Origin: Alphaproteobacteria bacterium
Lineage (GTDB): Bacteria; Pseudomonadota; Alphaproteobacteria; Rhizobiales; Rhizobiaceae
Direction of reading: 5' to 3'
Assembly: GCA_018823835.1 (NCBI GenBank)
Contig: JAHJHT010000002.1
Span: forward strand, 744,001 to 808,000
Length of the DNA: 64,000 nucleotides
Shown: piece after piece, positions 58,836 to 64,000 of the stretch
Numbering within the stretch: position 1 is the first letter of the stretch
Layout of the letters: each line of letters starts with the position of its first letter
The notes under the pieces: model-generated
Told to the model about the DNA's origin: nothing
What the model saw: the letters and a program-made list of their open reading frames with translations, nothing else
Databases searched by the model: none
Program-made: the position numbers and the translations under genes

Positions 58836-61800
58836 ATGGCGGTCAAGGCTCCAGCGGCCTTTCGGTGGGGAACGATGTTGAGGCGAGCGGTCCAAATGTC
58901 GGGCAGTTGGCAGGCTGCGGATCGGCAGCGCCTGTCGATTGGCCTGTGCGGCCTCGCCGTTGTGATCGCCTTCCTGCTTCTCCTCGCCTGCCCTGTACTT
59001 GCCGCTTCGCAGCTGCCGCGCACGGCGCACGTCCTGCCCGACATGAAGACGCTGTCGCTCCTGCCGGCAAACGACGTCCGTTTCCGCAGGCTGTCGCTGG
59101 CCCAGGGCCTGTCGCAGACGCGCGTCGCGCAGATCATGCAGGACGACGAAGGGTTCATCTGGTTCGGAACCCAGCACGGCGTGAACCGCTTCGATGGCTA
59201 CAACTTCCGCGTCTTCAAGCATGATGTCGGCCGTGCCGGCAGCCTGAGCGGCGTGTTCATCTACGCGCTGTTCAACGACAGTTCGGGCCGCGTCTGGGTC
59301 GGCAGCGATCAGGGGCTGGACCGCTTCGAGAAGGAAACGGAAACCTTCCGCCACATCCGGCTCGGCGAGCGCGACCCGATCGTCATCCATATCAGCGAAG
59401 GCCCCAGGGGCAAGCTCTGGCTGGCAACCGGCCAGGGTCTCTACAGGCTCGACCCGGACACCGGCGCGGTCGAGCGCTTCGGCGCCGATCCCGACGATCC
59501 GCGGTCGCTTTCCAGCGACGACATCAAGTCCACCGGCGTGGACCGGACCGGCACCTTCTGGGTCGCAACGAGCGAGGGCCTGGAAGCTTTCGATCCGGAG
59601 ACCGGCGAGGTCTCGATCAGGATACCGCTGCGCGTGGAGGTGCGTGAGTTCTATTTCCACGAAGACCGGCATGGCGTGTTCTGGATCATCTACGGGTCCG
59701 GCAACGGGCTGGCGACCTACGATCGGCAAACCAACGAACTGACGCAGCTTACCTTCAGCGATCCGCAGACCGAAAGCGACGGGCTGACCGGCGTGTTCGC
59801 CATCGTCGAGGCGGCGGACGGCACGATCTATCTCGGCACCATGGGCGCCGGCCTGCTCAAGTACGACCGGACGAACAACCTGTTCCTCAGTTATCGGCAC
59901 GACCAGAGCAACAGCGAAAGCCTCGCCGAAAACCGCGTCATTGCGCTGTTCGAGGATTCGGAAGGCAACATATGGGCCGGCCTCCATGCGACGCCGCCGA
60001 ACTCCTTCCCGGGCGTCGCACCGCTGTTCGAGACCATCCGTCTGCCCGAAGTCCATCCCAGCGCGTCGGGCGAGTTCCTGGTCAACTCGATTTTTGCCGG
60101 GGCCCAGGACGATGTCTGGATCGGTTCGGGCGGCGCACTGACGAGGCTCTTCCGAACGACCCGGAAATCGGAGGTGGTCGAGCTCCTCGGCCCGAATGTT
60201 CCCATGGAGGTCCTGACGACAATTCGGGACCCGCGCGGGAACCTCTGGGTCGGCACGCTCGGAACGGGGCTGTTCAGGATCGACGGGGCGACCGGGGCCG
60301 TGACGAACTTCCGTTACAGGCCCGACGACGACCGCTCGCTCAGCAGCGACATCGTCACGCGCATCTTCTTCGACCGTGGCGGCGCGATGTGGCTGACGAC
60401 ATGGAATGGCCTGCTCAGGTATGACGAAGAAAGCGAAGGGTTCACGACCTTCCGCCGAGACCTGACCGCCGGCGCAGAGCCCTATTTCTCGATTGTCGAG
60501 GACGCTCAGGGCCTGCTGTGGCTGGGCAGCACGTCCGGTCTTTTCCGCTTCGACCCGAAGTCATCGGAATTCGCCTCGTTCACGCATGACCCCGACAACC
60601 GCAAGAGCATCAGCAACAACACGATCAACACGCTGCACCTCGACGCCGACGGCATCCTCTGGATCGGCACGCAGAACGGGCTGAACGCGTTCGACGGCAA
60701 GAGCGGGTCAGTGGTCAGGAGCTATTTTGCGGCCGACGGGCTGCCCGGCGAGGCGGTCAGCTGCATCCTGGCCGACGGGAACGGCGACTTGTGGATGAGC
60801 ACCAACAACGGCGTCTCGCGGTTCCGTCGCTCGACCGGCGTGTTCAGCAATTTCTCTACCGCCGACGGCCTGCCCGGAAACGACCTGACGGGCTGGAATG
60901 CGTGCTCCAGGAACGCGCAGGGCGAGATGTACTTCGGCGGCTTCGCCGGCGCGACGGTGGTGCGGCCCGATGCCCCGGTCGCGCACGGCTTCACCCCGCC
61001 GGTCCTGATCACGGAGCTACGCCTGTCGGGCGAGCCCGTCATGCCAGGCACGCCGCCGCTCGATGGCTCCGTCACCTATGCCAGGAACATCAGCATCGCG
61101 CCCGACGTGACCGAGTTCTCCATCGCTTTCTCGGCGCTCAGCTTCTCCAGCCCGGACACGACCCGCTACCGCTACCGGCTTCGGGGACTGGACAGCGAAT
61201 GGCACGAGGGCAAGCGCCGGCAGGTGAGCTTCACCACATTGCCGCACGGCACCTATCAGCTCGAGGTCCAGGCGGCGACCGCGCGCGGTGCCTGGACAGA
61301 GCCCGGCGCGATGCTCGGCATCACAGTCCTGCCGCCCTGGTGGGCGACATGGTGGTTCCGGTCAGCCGTCATGGCAGCTCTGGCGCTGCTGCTGTTCGGC
61401 GCCTACCGCTACCGAATTGCCCAGATCACGCACCAGTACGAGATCCGCTCGGAGGAGCGGGTGATGGAACGCACGCGCATCGCCCGCGAGCTGCACGACA
61501 CGCTGCTGCAGGGCTTTCACGGAATCATGTTCAGGCTGCAGGCAGCACGCTCGATGCTTCCCCACGACCCTGCCAAGGCGACCGAACACCTCGAGATCGC
61601 CATGGACCGCGGCGACCAGGCGCTGATCGAGGGCCGCGACGCCGTGCACGAACTTCGGGCCACGCCGCTGGTGGACAAGGATTTGCCCGAGGTACTCGGG
61701 GCGCTGGCAAGCGAACTGGCGGCCGCTGAACCCGGAAGACTCAATGTCGAGATCCTGGTGGAAGGACACAGTCGCCTCGTCAATTCGGTCATCCGCGACG

Positions 61801-62126
61801 AGCTCTACAGGCTGGCGCGCGAAGCACTGCGCAACGCGTTCCAGCACTCAAACGGCTCGAAGGTCGAATGCGAGCTTACCTATTCCGACGCGGCGCTGCG
61901 GCTAAGGGTCAGGGACGACGGCCGCGGCATCGACCCGCAGGTGCTCGAGGAGGGCATGAAGGCGGGCCACTGGGGGTTGCCCGGCATGCGCGAAAGGGCC
62001 GAAAGGATTGGCGGAACCTTCACCCTCTGGAGCAAGACGGGCAAGGGCACCGAACTGGAGGTAAGCATCCCGGCCAAACTCGCCTACGTCCGGGCCACCC
62101 AGACTCAGCATGCAGGAAGGTCGTAG
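58836..62126 (+). CDS. Two-component sensor kinase with periplasmic beta-propeller (Reg_prop, Y_Y_Y) and HisKA_3 core
   Basis: A 1096-residue sensor. The order is an N-terminal hydrophobic segment (about 33-57), then many Reg_prop repeats of the type GFIWFGTQHGVNRFDGYNF that form a double beta-propeller (about 80-720). A Y_Y_Y domain (about 750-825, YRYRLRGLDSEWHEGKRRQVSF) precedes a second membrane segment (about 840-860). The core carries His887 in ARELHDTLLQGFHGI and an HATPase domain (DDGRGIDPQ, GLPGMRERAERIGG). Such sensors often detect carbohydrates or other external ligands. Start alternatives exist (ATG 58875). The NarL-type receiver gene follows immediately. Confidence 0.9.
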   Translation: MAVKAPAAFRWGTMLRRAVQMSGSWQAADRQRLSIGLCGLAVVIAFLLLLACPVLAASQLPRTAHVLPDMKTLSLLPANDVRFRRLSLAQGLSQTRVAQIMQDDEGFIWFGTQHGVNRFDGYNFRVFKHDVGRAGSLSGVFIYALFNDSSGRVWVGSDQGLDRFEKETETFRHIRLGERDPIVIHISEGPRGKLWLATGQGLYRLDPDTGAVERFGADPDDPRSLSSDDIKSTGVDRTGTFWVATSEGLEAFDPETGEVSIRIPLRVEVREFYFHEDRHGVFWIIYGSGNGLATYDRQTNELTQLTFSDPQTESDGLTGVFAIVEAADGTIYLGTMGAGLLKYDRTNNLFLSYRHDQSNSESLAENRVIALFEDSEGNIWAGLHATPPNSFPGVAPLFETIRLPEVHPSASGEFLVNSIFAGAQDDVWIGSGGALTRLFRTTRKSEVVELLGPNVPMEVLTTIRDPRGNLWVGTLGTGLFRIDGATGAVTNFRYRPDDDRSLSSDIVTRIFFDRGGAMWLTTWNGLLRYDEESEGFTTFRRDLTAGAEPYFSIVEDAQGLLWLGSTSGLFRFDPKSSEFASFTHDPDNRKSISNNTINTLHLDADGILWIGTQNGLNAFDGKSGSVVRSYFAADGLPGEAVSCILADGNGDLWMSTNNGVSRFRRSTGVFSNFSTADGLPGNDLTGWNACSRNAQGEMYFGGFAGATVVRPDAPVAHGFTPPVLITELRLSGEPVMPGTPPLDGSVTYARNISIAPDVTEFSIAFSALSFSSPDTTRYRYRLRGLDSEWHEGKRRQVSFTTLPHGTYQLEVQAATARGAWTEPGAMLGITVLPPWWATWWFRSAVMAALALLLFGAYRYRIAQITHQYEIRSEERVMERTRIARELHDTLLQGFHGIMFRLQAARSMLPHDPAKATEHLEIAMDRGDQALIEGRDAVHELRATPLVDKDLPEVLGALASELAAAEPGRLNVEILVEGHSRLVNSVIRDELYRLAREALRNAFQHSNGSKVECELTYSDAALRLRVRDDGRGIDPQVLEEGMKAGHWGLPGMRERAERIGGTFTLWSKTGKGTELEVSIPAKLAYVRATQTQHAGRS

Positions 62127-62130
62127 AGCA

Positions 62131-62763
62131 GTGACAGCTGGACAGGAACGGATACGGTTGCTCGCGGTGGACGATCACCCGTTGGTGCGCGAGGGCATCG
62201 CCGCGCTGGTCGCCGGCCAGCCGGACATTGACCTCGTCGCGGAAGCGCGCGACGGGCACGAAGCGCTGGAGAAGTTCCGCCAGCATCGGCCCGACGTCGT
62301 CCTGCTGGACATGCAGATGCCTGGTCTCAGCGGCATCGACACGATCGGCGCGATACGCGGCGAGTTCGCCACTGCGCGGATCATCGTCCTGACCACCTAT
62401 GCGGGCGACGAACTCGCCAAGCGCGCCCTTCGCGCCGGTGCCCAGGCGTATCTGCTCAAGAGCTCGGTCCGCAAGGAACTGCTCGACACGATCAGACTGG
62501 TGCACAAGGGACAGAAGCGGATCGACGTCAATGTCGCCGCCGACATGGCCAACTATCTGGCCGAGGACACGCTCAGCGCCCGCGAGCTGATGGTTCTCGA
62601 CCTCATCGCGGCGGGCAACTCGAACAAGTTGATCGCCTCGCAACTCGGAATCACGGAGGAGACCGTCAAGGGCCACGTGAAGAGCATTCTGGCCAAGTTG
62701 CGCGCCAACGACCGCACGCATGCTGTGACGCTCGGCCTGAAGCGTGGACTGATCTCGCTCTAG
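62131..62763 (+). CDS. NarL/FixJ-type response regulator
   Basis: Receiver plus LuxR-type helix-turn-helix protein. GTG 62131 is preferred because GGAAGG lies 10 bases upstream; ATG 62110, which overlaps the kinase, is the alternative. The receiver has LLAVDDHPLVREG (acidic pair), the phosphorylation Asp in VVLLDMQMPG, the switch Thr in VLTTYAG and Lys in YLLKSS. The DNA-binding domain has LSARELMVLDLIAAGNSNKLIASQLGITEETVKGHVKSIL. It is the evident partner of the beta-propeller kinase. TACCCCT-type 7-2-7 sites just downstream look like its operators. Confidence 0.9.
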   Translation: MTAGQERIRLLAVDDHPLVREGIAALVAGQPDIDLVAEARDGHEALEKFRQHRPDVVLLDMQMPGLSGIDTIGAIRGEFATARIIVLTTYAGDELAKRALRAGAQAYLLKSSVRKELLDTIRLVHKGQKRIDVNVAADMANYLAEDTLSARELMVLDLIAAGNSNKLIASQLGITEETVKGHVKSILAKLRANDRTHAVTLGLKRGLISL

Positions 62764-62778
62764 ATCCGCAACTGTAGG

Positions 62779-62794
62779 TACCCCTAAAGAGGGG
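62779..62794. promoter_or_regulatory. NarL-like 7-2-7 site upstream of the DoxX-like gene
   Basis: TACCCCT (62779-62785), AA, AGAGGGG (62788-62794). The first arm fits the NarL heptamer consensus TACYYMT exactly, and the second is an approximate inverted arm after a 2-base spacer. It lies about 80 bases before the start at 62866 and 16 bases after the NarL-type regulator stop. A near-copy is at 63299. Confidence 0.5.
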
Positions 62795-62865
62795 GCTGCC
62801 AGGGCTTCGAACGAGGCTGCCAATCCCGCCTCACGGGCGTAGCCTTGCCTCGATCGAGGTGACCC

Positions 62866-63237
62866 GTGCAGCGACTGCTTTCCAGATTTCCAGACGCACT
62901 GCCGGGCGCGGGCCTTTTCATCCTGCGGTTCTCGCTGGCAGGCAGCGCGGCAGGCCTGGCCTTGGCCGAGCCGCAAGTCGAGCATCCGATCCTGCTGGTG
63001 GCCCTGGCCGGGATCGTGATTTCCCTGTCGCTTGGCCTGGGAACGTCCTTCGGTGCCTCGGCGCTTTGCCTGCTGCTCGCCTATGAGGGCCTCCATCAGG
63101 GCCACTGGACACTGCCCCTCTGGGGGCTCGTCGGTGCCAGTGTCAGTCTCGCGCTGATCGGGCCCGGCGCCTGGTCCGTGGACGCTGCGGTCTACGGGCG
63201 GCGAAAGATCAGTGTGCGCCGGCGGCCGCCCGAATGA
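62866..63237 (+). CDS. Small DoxX-like integral membrane protein
   Basis: A 123-residue protein from GTG 62866, with GAGG 6 bases upstream. Three to four hydrophobic segments span most of its length (RFSLAGSAAGLALA, ILLVALAGIVISLSLGLG, ALCLLLAYEG, GLVGASVSLALIGPG). It ends with GPGAWSVDAAVYGRRKISV, a segment common in DoxX-family proteins, which are linked to quinone or thiol redox functions but are poorly defined. An upstream NarL-like site suggests control by the preceding two-component system. Confidence 0.7.
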   Translation: MQRLLSRFPDALPGAGLFILRFSLAGSAAGLALAEPQVEHPILLVALAGIVISLSLGLGTSFGASALCLLLAYEGLHQGHWTLPLWGLVGASVSLALIGPGAWSVDAAVYGRRKISVRRRPPE

Positions 63238-63298
63238 GCCCGTCCCCTACGCTACCTGCGGCTGTCTGTTTTATCGGCATCCCGCAAGACGCGAGCAG

Positions 63299-63314
63299 CA
63301 CCCCTAAAGGGGGG
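63299..63314. promoter_or_regulatory. NarL-like 7-2-7 site, second copy
   Basis: CACCCCT (63299-63305), AA, AGGGGGG (63308-63314): the same CCCCT-AA-AG core as at 62779, and the similarity continues beyond it (a TGCC then GGGC pattern follows both). It lies about 165-180 bases before the small kinase-like gene at 63479. Confidence 0.5.
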
Positions 63315-63478
63315 ATGCCCGGGCCCTCGTGGTGGGGTGCCGCGAAACACCCGGCCATGATGAAATGCATTCAAAGACGATCTCTTGCTTGTTCGCGCCA
63401 ACTGGACTGGCATTCACGGAATCGTTTCAGATATCCGCATGGCGGCGCGACGTTTACCGGTAAAGGAAAAGCGCCGTG

Positions 63479-63805
63479 ATGATGTATCTCATGGAAAGTC
63501 CGGACGGTGGATGCGCTGCTTCTGCAACCGACGCAGCCCAGTCGAGCGGCCGGCCCGCCCGCCTGGAGCGGAACGGTGTCTCCAACACGTCGATCGTGCA
63601 TGACATGCAGGATCCCATTACCGCGATCGCCCTGAATTCCGAGGCGTGCCTCAGATGGCTGGACAGGGACCAGCCCGACCTCGCCGAAGCGGTGGAGGCG
63701 ATACGTCGCTCCATCGCGGCGACGCGGCGGGCGGGGCTCGTCATCCAGGGAGCTGCGGCGAGCGGCAGCAGCCGGAATCGTGGCCACGATGTCGATGCCG
63801 GATAG
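63479..63805 (+). CDS. Small protein resembling a lone histidine-kinase dimerisation (DHp) helix pair
   Basis: A 108-residue protein (GTG 63476 is an alternative start; AAAGGA upstream). After a low-complexity head of about 38 residues, VHDMQDPITAIALNSEACLRWLDRDQPDLAEAVEAI and RRSIAATRRAGLVI match the HisKA phosphoacceptor helix hairpin of PAS-type sensor kinases, with the His at about residue 41. No ATPase domain follows: the frame stops soon after. It could be a phosphotransfer remnant or a decayed kinase. It overlaps the next gene by 17 bases. Confidence 0.6.
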   Translation: MMYLMESPDGGCAASATDAAQSSGRPARLERNGVSNTSIVHDMQDPITAIALNSEACLRWLDRDQPDLAEAVEAIRRSIAATRRAGLVIQGAAASGSSRNRGHDVDAG

Positions 63806-64000
63806 CTCGCCTTCTGCCTTTGCGACGAAGACGCAGTTGCTGGCGGCAACAGGCCTTCTGACCGGACTGCTCGCCGCCTTCGCCTCGGGCGTGCCGCTAG
63901 GTGCCACGGCAGGCCCCGGCAGCGAGGCCCTGCTGCCAGCCTATGCGGCCGCCGCGACCGTGCTCGAGACCGTCACCGCGGCACTGCTGCTGTCGCTCTA
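63789..64000 (+). CDS. N-terminus of a MASE4-like membrane sensor protein, cut by window end
   Basis: An open frame from ATG 63789 runs to the last base of the window (about 70 residues visible). It shows a first membrane segment (LLAATGLLTGLLAAFASG) and then LLPAYAAAATVLETVTAALLLSL. This is the pattern of the MASE4 membrane sensor domain, which is usually followed by a histidine kinase or GGDEF domain. The rest lies outside the window, so the output domain is unknown. Confidence 0.6.
   Translation, partial: MSMPDSSPSAFATKTQLLAATGLLTGLLAAFASGVPLGATAGPGSEALLPAYAAAATVLETVTAALLLSL

Overview
High-GC chromosomal DNA packed with long ABC-transporter and catabolic operons. HWE-family histidine kinases, a DUF982-type protein, Tat-exported binding proteins and the overall gene mix point to an alphaproteobacterium of the Hyphomicrobiales (Rhizobiales), most like the Mesorhizobium/Phyllobacterium/Aminobacter group. 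This is an inference from gene content. No rRNA, tRNA, IS element or CRISPR array was seen.

Layout. (1) 1-3.4 kb: end of an aromatic-acid type operon (LivM permease, phenol-hydroxylase-like flavoprotein, hydroxyquinol-type intradiol dioxygenase). (2) 3.6-9.3 kb: a polyamine-type ABC importer (PotABCD) with an SDR dehydrogenase, divergent from a LuxR-type regulator. (3) 9.4-17.3 kb: a peptide ABC importer with two proline-iminopeptidase-like hydrolases around a LuxR solo that carries the Met/Trp substitutions typical of plant-responsive PipR/OryR regulators. (4) 17.3-34.1 kb: the most interesting part, a bacterial microcompartment (BMC) locus. It encodes four shell proteins (BMC-T, BMC-P, BMC-H, BMC-T), an acylating aldehyde dehydrogenase with a C-terminal encapsulation-type helix, an APH-fold kinase and a class III aminotransferase-fold enzyme. 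This matches the aminopropanol (RMM-type) pathway. It also encodes a fused large+medium B12 diol dehydratase with its small subunit, a second PotABCD importer, an SDR and two paralogous AraC regulators. (5) 34.8-38.6 kb: DUF982 protein and two HWE sensor kinases. (6) 39-47 kb: AmiC/AmiR, a peptide-type ABC importer and an acetamidase/formamidase. (7) 47-50 kb: a DenD-like dehydrogenase and a flavin monooxygenase. (8) 50-58.6 kb: an RpiR regulator divergent from a NitT/TauT-type importer plus Gfo/Idh/MocA, metallohydrolase, unknown CxxC protein and SDR genes. (9) 58.8-64 kb: a beta-propeller sensor kinase, a NarL-type regulator, and small membrane and kinase-like genes.

How they work together. 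In region 4, three transcription units (dehydratase; importer+SDR; kinase to shell) each carry the same upstream element. It is CTGTCAAG, 14 bases, then (G/T)GTCAAG, a 21-base phased direct repeat, with a -10-like hexamer 20-21 bases further on. This is the geometry of an AraC-activated promoter and ties the three units into one predicted regulon: import of an amino alcohol or diol, conversion to an aldehyde by kinase plus phospho-lyase and/or by B12 dehydratase, then oxidation to an acyl-CoA in a shell. In regions 2-3 a different element, CTAT-N7-GATAG, lies upstream of both LuxR genes and of the second iminopeptidase. A NarL-like 7-2-7 element flanks the small genes after the NarL regulator.
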